Source of the DNA: Chlorokybus atmophyticus
Taxonomy: Eukaryota > Streptophyta > Chlorokybophyceae > Chlorokybales > Chlorokybaceae
NCBI GenBank assembly: GCA_009103225.1
Contig: RHPI01003256.1
Coordinates: 8,914 to 72,913, forward strand
DNA: 64,000 nt
Direction: 5' to 3'
Shown one piece after another: positions 31,559 through 45,298 of this stretch (position 1 is the stretch's first letter; each line of letters starts with the position of its first letter). The notes below the pieces were generated by a model that saw nothing but the letters and a program-made list of their open reading frames with translations, was not told where the DNA came from and ran no database searches. A program made the position numbers and the translations under genes.

Positions 31559-33812
31559 TGTTGTGTTTGGTTATGTGTGTTTTGATTTGCGTTTGAGCTG
31601 AAGTGTGGTATGCACTTTACATTGCGTAGCATACGGCACAACACAGGGGCCATGATATGGGGCAGGGCAAATGACAGCATGCATGCCCCATGATGATGTC
31701 ATCGCGCAGTTGGACCCGTCGCTGCAATCTATACGAGCCAAGGAAAGCTGACAAGCCAAGCTGGACCGCACAGATTGTGCAGCACACATTCTGTGACTGA
31801 TGGGAGATTTTCCTTAACAGCCCATGAGTGGATACAACATGGCACACAGTGTTAGGTTAAGTCTCTAGCTCAGGTTGGGAGTTATTGGGCAATCTCTCAC
31901 TCACTCACACTAACTATAATGCAGTTCTAAGCACCAACACTGATAATGCGTCAGGCTATGCCTAAAGCCCAACGAACTTTGCATACGATTAGATGGCCTA
32001 GCTGAAATTGTAGCAAAAATAATACAGTCGGTACCTAGGTCCACAGGCCTGTGGATGGCTTCCATTCCACATGTAAACCAACTACATGTGCACAATATAT
32101 GCGAGTAAGCAACATACTGGTGTAGTTAACAACAACTCACCCCGCGCTACGAAATTGCAGCGAGCATAACGCCACATGGGCCAAGGGCCAAGGAGTCGAC
32201 TGTATCTGAGTTGCATGCCAATACGCGATGTGTGTTGAGAGAGCACACGGTACATGGTAAGGTAACTTTAACTGTCGCATTTATATGCGTATGTCTTGTG
32301 ACCGATCGGCAGAAAGGAAGGCACACAGCTCATCGATGTCGACGGACCACTTTCTAATCAGCATCGTATATAAAACCCATGGCCACCCGCTGAAACCAAA
32401 CACAAGGGAGCCTACAATCGCGGCCACAAGATACACAAACTTGCACCACATAGCAGTGCCTTTGTAAAAAGAATAATCATAGCCTGCGCAAGCATTATCT
32501 GCCAGTTAATATGTACACACGCACGCACGCATAGAGCAGCACAACCTTACAAACACGCAGCAAACACAGCAACCACGAACACACCCAATAACCCTCAGCC
32601 GACACACTCTCTGCATCCTATATATATATTACTACCACACAGCACACGAGCACACCAACACGGCACGCAGCATGTAAATGCACCAACACTCAATGTGTCG
32701 CAGTGCGCGAGCGCGTGTACAAAAAAGCAGCCACGACCACCAACACATATACAAACACACAGCACACGCATAGAGACACATAAGCATTGAGCAACATGTG
32801 CACACGCACAAGCTAAAATTGAGGGGCCACAAACACACATGAACAAAACATAAGGAATCGAATGGCATACACTGTTGAACATATATTCCCATCCAAGACG
32901 CTTTAATGCAAACCAATTACATTAAGGTATCATACAATCTTTCGTGGTAAGCCTATCAAAGTGTGTATGCCATATGCATTACAAACATGTTGAATGCACA
33001 TCTGCACCATTATGTAATATTATGTATACGAACCCTTCCGGTTGGGTTTCGACTATTGATGCTCAATTTAGTGAAGCTTGAACAATTGGATGGTATGCGT
33101 GTTATTTAAGGCAATAATTGTGTCTCCGTCTCTTAGTATTGTCGTGTTGGCTTGTCTTCTTTGCCTTCATTTCCTTATATATGCATGCCTAATCATAAAT
33201 ATCAATATTCATCATAAATAGCAATATTTTATTATGTGGAGTTTCAAACTTGATATTGTATACGCTTATATTGATATGAGCCATAACTGTGTATGATACC
33301 GTAAGTATCACATTGTCTCGCTGCTTAACGTTGCACAATTGCCGCTTTCGGCTTTGGTAGGTACCAGGTTGATGTGCACAATTTGTTTGTGCACAGAGGC
33401 CAGCTTCATATATATACACTGCCAATGAAAAAAAACTTGCCACGTGGACTGCTAACAGATGTCAAACAACAGAGGGCTCAGACATCGAGTTCAGAGCTGA
33501 TATCAAACCTCAGTTTCAGCAACTGGTTAGCTACTTGTCCGCGTTGTGGTTGAGGGCGGCGGGGGCGGCGGCGGCGGCGGGTTGGTCGATAGCTGGCATC
33601 GTCCGTTGGTGGCTCCTGTTCGTGTCGCTGTGAAGCTTGCGCAACGCAGCAGCAAGCACTGCTTGAGGCAGATTGACGCTAGGGTTTGTGTCTGGTCGTT
33701 GGGGTTGTCCTTGACCTTGTCGTCATCATCGCCGTCATTGTTTTCCTTAGCTAACCGTCGAGCAGAGGGATTCCTGCAACGCGCTCCTGGGGCTGTTGTG
33801 CAAACCGCAGCC
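31559..33812. other. Long AT-rich intergenic region, RPT6 5' flank
   Basis: No gene supported. There are scattered CA-rich runs (32515-32830) and strongly AT-rich DNA at 33000-33440. The last 270 bp before the RPT6 ATG are open in the same frame, with a GGC run near 33555, but are probably 5' UTR. Confidence 0.5.
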
Positions 33813-36042
<2,230 letters not shown>

Positions 36043-36605
36043 GTGGCGGCTGTATTATACTGTATAGCTCTGTCTGCTGCTCGCGCTGCACTTGGCCCTT
36101 GAAGTTTTTCATTGTTACGATACCAGGGGTTTTTGTGCAATACCATTTTCTGACTGGCTTGTGTGGTGCACGAATGGCGTATGCCGGTAGCAGACAGGCA
36201 TTCATAGAGTCTTTTGCTGTGTCATGTCATCTGCAATACTGTGTGATGAAGGCCAAAGCCTTGAATGTGAGCTGCACCTAGTAAAGCCTTTCTTGATACA
36301 CGAAACCAACGACGCCAGCATGACATGGCTTTTCAGGCACACATGCACTCAATGCGTCTATGGAGCTGTTGCCTGTTGACGACCAAGGTATTGAGAGGAA
36401 CAACAGCTTGCAGAGATGGTGCCCTGCTAATATCAGGCTGCCAAGACACAAAAAATAGCCAAAAGTCCTACCTATTATATCTATCACAATTATAGTGCTA
36501 TGTTGACCCGCGCTGGTCTACATTGCTATGGATGCCTATACTGCTCAGTAAAAGCATTCCAACACTACTTGAAGCAGTACACCCTGCCCGCCCCTCCCCC
36601 CTCCC
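36043..36605. other. RPT6 3' flank, no gene seen
   Basis: No open frame with family or splice support. It ends in a C-rich stretch (36585-36605) directly before the duplicated SET segment. Confidence 0.5.
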
Positions 36606-36947
36606 GTATCTCACCACAAGCTACGGGGATCTTTCCAATGAGCTGTTGCTGCTTGATTATGGCTTTGTCATCAGCGACAACCTTCATGATGTCGTTGAGG
36701 TACGTAAACAATATACATATACGTCTTGCATGAACAATCAACACATATGATGTGCATGGCAAAACCTCCTCGGCACACAGCTTGTGCATGACGGTGATGT
36801 TGTGGACTCGTCGGCGTATGCTACATTTGGCAAAGACGCACAAGAGCGATTGGCACGTCTGCAAGGCATGAATTCTGGTAAGGTAATGCATGGTGTGGCG
36901 TGGCCAACTGTTGTTGATGTATGCTAAGCCTGCGATTCACAACAACT
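36606..36947 (+). repeat. Exact 342-bp copy of 30610-30951 (SET gene exons 8-9)
   Basis: Every base from 36606 to 36947, intron included, matches 30610-30951 (constant offset 5996). The copy ends one base before an N at 36948. It carries only the end of exon 8, intron 8, exon 9 and the start of intron 9, so it cannot encode a protein alone. Either a very recent duplication or an assembly join. Confidence 0.95.
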
Positions 36948-36948
36948 N
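36948..36948. other. Single N
   Basis: An unresolved base exactly at the end of the 342-bp duplicated segment; it may mark a contig join. Confidence 0.95.
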
Positions 36949-37017
36949 AATGGTGATGGCGCACGGCTCTCTTTATTGGTTGGAAAGGTAACTTGCTGTC
37001 GGCCAACTTGTTGTGTC

Positions 37018-37660
37018 ATTGCGTTGCCTCAGCCAGGGCTGTTTGCAGGAAGCCCTGGTAGGCGAGGGATGGGTTGACTGTCGCAACGCCCTTGAGGCTG
37101 AGCTTGAGCAGCCCCAGCTGGCTGTAGCATGCCACCTGCCCGCGCCACAGCGCCAGCATCTGGTTCGCCAGCTCCTCCTCCTCCAATGTGAACGCCATTC
37201 CAGTTGCCCTCGGACTCGGCGTCTGCCGCTGTGATGTCTGCCTCTTCACCTGAGAGTGAGAGAGGAGATGACACACACGCATGAGAACACACACGCACGC
37301 ACACACAACATGGGTAGACCTAAACCATAAGCGCACTAATTTCAATGCAAGTGCTTGCCAGACAACGTGAACTTGAGAAGAACCCAATGTTTACATTTGT
37401 TCTCCGCAAATGCTGGCCTCAACCAAAAGCACAGCAGGCTCAACGCAATTGCTTGCCAGACAGGGTGAACTTAGGAAGAAGCTGATGTTTACACTATGCA
37501 AATGCATACGCAGCCACAACATACATGTGTGCGCACGCGCAGCGGTGATGGTGGAGCCACTGGCAGGCACTGGTGAAGGCTCTTCTGTTCCTCCTCGTTG
37601 GGATTTCCACCAACACTGTCCCAGCAAGAAGGAGCGTCCTGCTCCTGGTAGAGCTTCATG
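37018..37660 (-). CDS. Small unidentified gene, about two exons seen
   Basis: Not recognised. The minus-strand final exon starts after an acceptor CTCTCAG near 37252 and ends TGA at 37018; it contains FTLEEEELANQMLALWRGQV and LGLLKLSLKG. An upstream exon near 37540-37660 may start at an ATG (MKLYQEQDAPSCWDSVGG) and end at CGC/GTGCGC. A further candidate exon near 37790-37850 (FRDSGSDEGSSKS before GTAACG) would lie upstream if the gene is longer. The LANQMLALW stretch has a faint likeness to the SMN C-terminal box, too weak to name. Confidence 0.3.
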
Positions 37661-37849
37661 CCTCCCTCAATGCCCCACCCTTCCACACCCACAACAACAA
37701 GGCCACCCATGACAACACCGACCACCACTAACAACAACAAGCTGCATGGGAATCAGTCAGGTGGACCTCTCATTTATACAGCGCGAACGTTACCTGACTT
37801 GGAGGAGCCCTCGTCTGAGCCTGAGTCCCTAAACGTGCTGCAGGCCCTT

Positions 37850-39661
37850 ACGTAACGTCTGGGTCAACCTGGACCGTCCGATGCAGAAGTGGCGGGCGGA
37901 CGAGCAATACTGGCCGTTGGATCAGCCCTGTCTCACGTGCGCCAAAGGGCGCGTTGGGTGTGTATGTGTCAGTGTATGTGGGCTTGCGTGTGCATGTGCG
38001 TTCAAGGAGCTCAAGCAGATGACGCTGCTTTGCTGTGGGTCTGAATGTTGCTACAGTTGAACACAACAATTCCACTCGTGCTGTGAGTGGTCAATCATGG
38101 TGCTATCCAATAGCGTATGGAAGCTGCATGCACCCCATACTCCTTGTGCTGCTGCTGCTGCTGGTATTGTTGATGGTAGTGGTGCTATTGTCGTCGTCGT
38201 CACCGTCATCGTTACCGACGCCGTTGTTGCACTACCACCAACGACAGAAACGCTGACAGCTGCAGCAACAGAACCAGCAGCAGCGGCAGCAGCACCTACC
38301 AGCAGCAGTGCGCTGTCGCTGTTCGCAGTGTGCCCAGCACCAGCAGTGGCCAACCCCTCTCCAGGTGAGTGCGCTTGTGCGTGTATGTGTGCGTACACAC
38401 ACGTTCAAGCAATCATAACGAAGCACGAACCGTTCTACTGAAGCACGCAAGCAAGCATACCGAACAATCACTGCACGAGATGCAGCAGCTCACGCCCAAG
38501 CAGCCATCTCACTGCCTTCCGCTTTTTTTTGTACACGCTTGAACTAGAGTTTACATCAACCAGTTGAGAGTCTTTAGAGTAAAACTTAGCTATTCTCTCA
38601 CTGCCTTGTTGTTATGGAAGTCCTGTGCTGCTCGGTGCTCGCCTTCAGCCAGCTACAGCGTCAGCCAGCCCCTCACACCTCAGCATTCAATACTGGTGAA
38701 GTTCACCAGTAGCAGGATTAGCTCTGCGACTACATGCACACCACAGCGACATACCCAACACCGCTGCTTACCCCTCTCACACACTGCCTCTCTTGATCTT
38801 GGTGTCAGCCACACTTCGCCCCGTCGACACTATACTGGATCGTGATGGGACCTGCCTTGATCAAGCTTGTACATGGCGAGCGACAAGGAGCAGTATTTGT
38901 GGTGTACACCCGCGGCAGCGAGGGCCGCGACGGCGGGGGCCGTGCCGCCCCCGCCGTCGCGCTGTGGTTGGACGGCAGGCAGCTTCGCGGCAGGCGCAAA
39001 GCACGAGGAAGCAGCAGGCAAGGCGCAGAGAAGCAAGCCGTCATGTCTGTTTGTGGCTATAGTTTCTCAAGCTTGTGTCACAATCACAATATTCTTATTT
39101 TCTTTTGGGTGGTAAAACTCGTACAAGTTTTGACGAGAGCTGCCCAATCCTGAAGCTGGTAAGTCCTTCATGGGCCTCAGTTCCTTGGGAGAGCAAGCAG
39201 TGTCGTCACATCACAAACATGGCCCGGCCATGGCATCGCCCGGCGAGCGCTTGCACGCGGACCTTCTTGCCACACTGTTGGTTGCTGAGGTTAGCATATA
39301 ACAAGGTGGACAGCGACATCACTGCTGTGTTTTGTTGTAAACAAGCAACCGTTGCCTGATGACTTGTGTACAAGGGTGTCAGCAATTGCACAAGCTTCAA
39401 GCAACCGGGCCGGTTGTGCGTTGTTGTGGCCTCATCCTAGCGTCTGAGCTCTTACAAATAGCTTTTCCGTAGGAATATTAATTTGCACAGACCATTCGTG
39501 TGTAAGTGCTTCAGTTGTAAGGCAACCATCTGGCTTTGCTTGGAGTTGCAGACTGCCGCACCAAGCGTGTAACTTGCTGCTTGTTGAACAATGCGAGGCC
39601 TTTTGCTAATGAGCCTTTGCGCATGAGCAGGCGGTCTCAGAGTCTGTGAGCGTGCCACACG
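37850..39661. other. Unassigned stretch with exon-like pieces
   Basis: One plus-strand open stretch (38140-38364) is Ala/Thr/Val-rich and ends at a good donor CCAG/GTGAGTGC. Another (38866-39110) reads MASDKEQYLWCTPAAARAAT. Neither can be joined or named. The region has CTG/GTC trinucleotide-like runs at 38145-38230. Confidence 0.25.
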
Positions 39662-42404
39662 ATGAACTTGCAATCTGCTGAGCAAGACGATGGCGATGTG
39701 CCGCCCAGTTTCATCTGCCCCATTTTGCTGGAGCTCATGGTTGATCCCGTTGTCATAGTCGGGTCGGGTCAAACTGTGTAGCGGCCCACTGCAGTGTCCT
39801 GGTTCAGACGACGCAACCGCAGATGCCCTGTCACACGTGAGTTGTGCACTGCAAGTCCAGAAAGCCAACAACAGGAGCTTGCATCAAACTTCTACATGTC
39901 ACTCGCTGTATGCCGCCTAATAAACAACAGCTCGTTGTGTAAAAGTGTGCACAGAATGTGCTCGCTGCCATGCGCATGGCAGGTGTGCACATTCTTTCGC
40001 AATTTGCAGTTGCTTCAAGTGCGCACTATGGATCAGCTTGCATGCAGATGATGGTGACTAGAATTCTGATTACCAGGACAGAAGCTCAAGCAGACGACCG
40101 TCATAGCCAACCACAGTCTACGCAACGCGATAGAGGAGTGGCGCAACCAGCAGGCTGCTGCGAGGTGTGCTGCGCAGTAGGCCGCAATGCAGGCTGCCAA
40201 GCTGGCCGCAGAGACGGATGCAAAGCTTGCTGCAGAGCAGGCTGCAAAGCAGGCTAAGTTGCGGACTGTAAAGCTGGCTGCAAGGGTGGCTGCACAGAAG
40301 ACTGCAAAGCTTGCTGCAGAGCAGGTTGCCAAGCTGGCCAAGAAGCACGCTGCACAGCTGGTTGCAGATGTGGCTGCGCAACAGGCTGCAACGCAGGCTG
40401 CAGAGCAGATTGCGAAGCAAGCCGAGGAGCGCACTGCACAGCTGGCTTCAAGGGTTGCTGCACAGGAGGAGGTGCTGGCCGCAAGGACTGCAGGCAGCTC
40501 GGAGTCACTCAGTATTGACGACTCTACGCATAAAACTCACGCATCCAGTCTGCTGAAGATGTTGCGCTTGGGCAACCTGACGAGCGGAAGAAGTCACTGA
40601 GAACCTTGGTGGGTTGGTTGTTGGGGTCAAATGAGGTCGCTTGCTGCTCCATGCTGCAAGCGAGCGGCATCTCTCTCATTGTGGCAAACACTATAAAAGG
40701 TGGCGAGGAGGTCCGCAGGCTTGCAGCTCGAGTGCTGCAGTACTTGGCGATCGACTCCAGGTGCCGAGATCAAATTGTCAAGGCAGGGGGTATTAGGTCC
40801 TTTGTTGCTTTGCTGCAGAAATCCAAGGGGTCTAAGGGTCAGTGCCTCGTGGCAATCGCTGCCAGCAACGCGCTGGCAAATCTGGCCTTGACTGAGCATC
40901 ACATACCTGCAATAGTGGAGGCGCGCGCCATCCAGCCTCTGGTGGACTTGCTGCTGTACCCAACAACTGTTTTCGACAGTGAAGTGCCAGCAGAGTGCAG
41001 CAAAGGCGCTGGGAAGGCTGTCCATGTCTGATGGCTTCATTGATAAGTTACTCATGGAGGGTGGGTGCGAAGCATTTGTGGAATTGCTACGTTACCGCTC
41101 TGCTGAAAGCAAGGCTGCCACTGCGGATGCAATCTGGGGCGTTGCAATGGAGAGCAACCGCGACACTATCACCTTCCGACGAGGCGATTGTTTGCAGTTG
41201 CTGGTTGAGGTGCTGAAAGACTTCACGTACCCCAAGGCTCAGGAGAATGCGACAGCAGCATTGTTATGGTTGTTGGCTGATGATCACACGAGTAGAGCGG
41301 CCATGGCAAGCAGCGGTGGCATGAAAGCCTTGGTTGCTTTGATCAAGTTTGGTGCGGCAGTATGCCGGCGCATGGCATCCATGGTAGCGCAGAGTCTGGT
41401 GAAGGCGTTGGCCAATGACGTTCAACAAAGCCAAAGTACAGCGGCATCTGCTCATCGCGCTCTGGCATCAGCAGGATGTGGTGCGGGGGTGGTTGTAAAC
41501 ATGCACGGCGTCGACCAATTGGTTGATATTGACAGAAGACGGCAATGCAGCGTGCAGGGCGGAGGTGGTGGCAGTGCTGGGAAATCCTGCCAGTGTGGGC
41601 GACCTGTGCAGTGATTGTGGAGGCGTTAACGACCTTACTGAGCGACACCAGCACTGATCGTCAGAAGCTTGCTGTCCAGCTTATAGCGCAGCTTGTGCGC
41701 GCTGGTAAGCCTATGCGGATTGCCATGGCGGTTGGCGGTGTTGTTGAGGCGCTCGTTGGCATGTTGAGGCATGGTGCGCGATGCCAGCATGTATCAGTGC
41801 TTGGCACTCTGGCGGTTAAGCAGCAGTGCAGGGCTGTTCTACGAGGGCTGGGGGCATCGAGTCCCTTATCGCTTTGTTTGAACAGGGTAAACCAGACTGC
41901 AACTTGGAGGCGGCCAAGGTTCTGGGCATCATGGCTGTTGAGATAGAGCACACAATAGCCACCACACAAGCAGGCGGCATGAAAGCGGTCGCTGCTGGTA
42001 GGGACTGCTGCCGACCTGCTAGCAGAGTTGTCACATCAAAAGGACATGCTTGCATCGGTGCGGGATGAGTACATATCTTGCCGGCAAGAGGCAGCACTAA
42101 CATTGCGAGAGTTGGCAGCCGACAGCAACTGCGTTGGTGATCATCGTGAGTCAACGGTCCAGTCAAGTTGCTGGTTCACTCAATGTGCACTGGCCAAGAT
42201 GAGCATCGCGAAGTAGCCGCAGGAGCATTGGCAAACCTTGCAAGTGACGCCGGCGCCAGGTCGTTCCTTGCCACTGCAGATGTCATCGAGCCTCTTATCG
42301 TGATGGTGGCCCATAATTCGGCTGAAGTGCAACGTGCCCTCGCAGTGCTCGCGCAAGATGCTGCTTGCATGCAGGTCATGGAGACGTTGGGCTACAAGGC
42401 ATAG
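39662..42404 (+). pseudogene. U-box/armadillo-repeat E3 ubiquitin ligase, decayed and intron-poor
   Basis: An intact relative would be a plant U-box E3: the U-box recruits E2, the ARM repeats bind substrate. Seen: MNLQSAEQDDGDVPPSFICP then ILLELMVDPVVIV and GQTV, a TAG, then WFRRRNRRCPVTRE (U-box core); further on ANHSLRNAIEEWRNQQ, a second TAG, a long Ala/Lys/Gln helical repeat (about 40188-40480), then many ARM units such as AARVLQYLAI, NALANLALTEHHIPAIVEA, AAKALGRLSMSDGFIDKLL, AGGIESLIALFEQGK and AAGALANLASDAGA, ending ETLGYKA at 42404. The frame changes at least five times (near 40600, 40985, 41590, 41850 and 42060) with no splice sites at most of these places. This looks like mutational decay, less likely many sequencing errors. 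Confidence 0.75.
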
Positions 42405-43797
42405 CAAAGTGAAGTGCATTGTGAATAGAGTGTCTACTTTTGAAGCCCCGTGTACCAGGTATATTTGTACATACATATACATGTGCATCAAGAATGCCAT
42501 GCGATGATGCGACATGCACGACACATGCACAAGTCATATGGACCACACATCAATGTTTTTGATAATGAGCACCACCACCTGGCCACATTTACCAACACCA
42601 CTACCTACTGTCGCTACTGCCCCGAACCCCCGTTAGACGTATGCGCAAGCACGGGCATATCAATCACCCGCCCACAGGGCTGATAGGTGTTACGAGCGGT
42701 CAGCATTGCAACAGCCACAGCAACGACAACACGACTCCTGCTCCCCCTCTCCCTTGCCCTCCGCCAGCTCTCTCGCCACACTGCTGCGCTCTCCGTCGCT
42801 GCGCCTTTGTAACCCTGGCACTGCGTTTGTCAGCAGTGCCCTCCGTAGCCCTGTTGTACTGTTAAGGCATTCACGAGTACTTCAGTTCTGTGGGAGTGCT
42901 GTGCTGCGCTGGTGGCTGTACAGGATATGCTGGCAGTAGTTGGAGACATGCATGACCTCACTCACAGCATGCCAAACAGCAACATGCAAGCACATTACAA
43001 CACAACCACCGGGCTATACACACTTTTCGTTCCTCACTACACTACACTAGTCTAGACCTCCCCGATAGGCATGCATACATGCGTATTAGTAGTGCATTAC
43101 CTGCCCACACGGGCTCTGTCAGTTGGTGTTGGCAAAGGCAGCAGTAGCAGCAGCACAGCATGACGACTCCCTCCCTCCCGCCTGCTCTCCCTCTCCCCGT
43201 GTGTCCCCCCCTTTTACATTAACCCCATTGCGGAGGTCCTCCCTTTTGCTATGTTCGTCGCAAATCTTTCGGCATGACTGACTAGGGACTGAGGGACTGA
43301 CCCCGCCTGACCCTAACGGACCCTAACGACTTGGGCCATAAAGGGACTGAGTGGATTGCCTATGCATATCAACGACAATTAGTTATGGCCCGGCCGCTTG
43401 TCGTACGCGATACTAAACTCTTAGTTGCCGGTCATGACCTTCAAGCAACTTGAGATGACGGCCGACCGTCGATCGTACAGCACACGCGGCGGCTACTTAC
43501 TTATAATAGCAATTAGGTGACCTCTCGGGCCCCTACTTGCGACGAATAATACCCATCAGTCCCCTTTTACCGGCGGCCGGCCACCGACCGTACAAAGCCC
43601 GCGACAGCGATATGTCTGAATTGGCAAGCAAGTCTTTGCTTAATCCCAACTTAGGGACAAGCGATGGCAGCAAGTTGGGACAGTGACATAAAAGTCCGGA
43701 ACAGTTGACTGGAACACTTAATGGACTTATGGCACCATTGCGATGGTGCTATTGTACCATGGCACAATCGTACTAGTTGATAGTATAATAGCGCCAT
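42405..43797. other. Intergenic with short repeated modules
   Basis: No gene. GGGACTGA occurs at 43286, 43294 and 43343, and its reverse complement near 43557. GACCCTAACG is repeated in tandem near 43310. GCACCAT TGCG ATGGTGC near 43733 is a small perfect hairpin. Confidence 0.5.
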
Positions 43798-43866
43798 TGA
43801 AGCCGTTGAGCGTTTGAAACGCTGCCGCTGCCCACGTAGCAACGCTTCAAACGCACAACGGCTTCA
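43798..43866. repeat. Imperfect foldback, arms about 28 bp
   Basis: The left arm begins TGAAGCCGTTGAGCGTTTGA and the right arm is its near-perfect reverse complement (about 26 of 29 bases), with a loop of about 12 nt. It is long enough to form a stable RNA hairpin. Confidence 0.75.
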
Positions 43867-43872
43867 AGCAAG

Positions 43873-44290
43873 TTGGGCAGGTGGGCGGCGGCGGCGGCGG
43901 TGGCAGTGACGGTGGCGGTGGCGGCGACGGCGGCAACGGCGACCATGGCAAAGTGGGTGAGACTGTTCGCAAATGTATATACGTGTGGATGCCGTTGTGT
44001 TGAGCGCAATAGCGCAGCCTCATCGCCCTGCTTGACGAGCAGACCAGGCCAGGCCAGGGGGCGGCGGCGGCGGCGGCGGCAATGGCATAATAGGAGTTTG
44101 TTTGTGTATGTGTGTGTATAATGCCGTCGTGTTGCGTAACAGCCTAACCGCTCTGCTTGCTAAGCTGCAGGCGGAGGTGCTGGAGCGGCGACAAGGCGGC
44201 GGAGGAGAAGGAGGAGCGGCGGCGTACGAGCGGAGGAGCGATGACTTAGATTATGACTTTTATAAGGGTAGTATAAGGGTAGTGGAGTAG
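43873..44290 (+). CDS. Possible small Gly/Ala-rich gene, very uncertain
   Basis: An ATG at 43873 starts an Ala/Val/Thr-rich frame (MGRWAAAAAVAV); a later open stretch, LLAKLQAEVLERRQ, ends DFYKGSIRVVE before TAG at 44290. Two GGC-type repeats lie at 43886-43935 and 44058-44082. About 55 bp around 43990 recur near 44115 (ATGCCGT.GTGTTG... CTGCTTG). No family recognised; it may be non-coding. Confidence 0.2.
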
Positions 44291-44550
44291 TAGAAGCAGT
44301 AGTAGTAGCATTTCACAGTATACTATAGCAACAGCATGTAATGTATTATTGATGTATCCTTATTGTTTAAATTGCAATTTTGCTTGTCGCATGCCGTCTC
44401 GCAGTACCCAAACGATACTTGTTGGTACTTTCAATAGTAACGTTAGGTACCATCAGGTACTTTACAGGTACCTAATAGTAAGGTACCTTCAACGTAAAGT
44501 CGCTTGTACCTAACTGTTGGGTATCGATTAATTAGGTCAAGTCCCCTTTG

Positions 44551-44589
44551 CTTAACTGATGGGTACCTTACATGTATCCATCAGTTAAG
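44551..44589. repeat. Inverted repeat, 15-bp arms, one mismatch
   Basis: CTTAACTGATGGGTA (44551-44565) and TATCCATCAGTTAAG (44575-44589), loop 9 nt. It is preceded by a cluster of GGTACC/GGTACT motifs (about 44430-44500). No gene from 44291 to 45298. Confidence 0.8.
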
Positions 44590-45298
44590 GTCAGTCCCTT
44601 TATGCATGCGGCCGCCGACCAATAATAACGATTGTTATACTCAGGTCTCCGTATCGAGATTACAGGTGGACTGAGCCACGACAATTAAAATGAGTATCCT
44701 TAGGGGAGGCACGACCGTTGCCAATATTTAATCGGCCGGCAGGGGAAACATTTTGCGATGTTGTTATTTAAAAAAGTTATGGTCATACATTGATGCTTTG
44801 ATTGCATTTGCCAATATGCATAAGTACATGATGTATGCGTAGTACAAACAGCGACTACTTATGCCTTGTAACACTATTGCACGGCTCGCATGCACATCTT
44901 ACTCGTATGCGCGTCGCGCATAGCCATACGCCTGTTGCACAGGCTAGGATCAGCTCACGTCGGAACAGTGTATTACTTGCATAGATGTTGGACACAACAA
45001 TCATCATCAAGCGTTCTGCATGCTTGTCGCTCAATTTGAGAAGCGCCGCCGCCGCCGCTGTTGCTGATTAGCAGCGCAATGTCGCCTGGTCGTAGGTGTG
45101 AATGCTATCACAGGTACATATATGCTTGTATGCGTTCATCGCAACATGCATTCGCTCTCTCGTTTTGAAAGCGCCAGCATTGACAGTTTTAAACGGTGAC
45201 GCGTGGCACACGCCCGGCGAGGCGGCGGTGGTGGAGGGAAGGGCGACGACGACCAGGGGAAGCACGACGCCACACATATAACCTCAAGGAACGCAGCC

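Noticed and set aside
33546-33812. Longer N-terminus for RPT6 (frame open upstream)
   Set aside because: The upstream part is a Gly run and unlike any RPT6; the coiled coil and the family start at MAAV.
37018-37300. SMN (survival motor neuron) homologue
   Set aside because: Only a short LANQMLALW-like likeness; no Tudor domain and no YG-box tyrosines.
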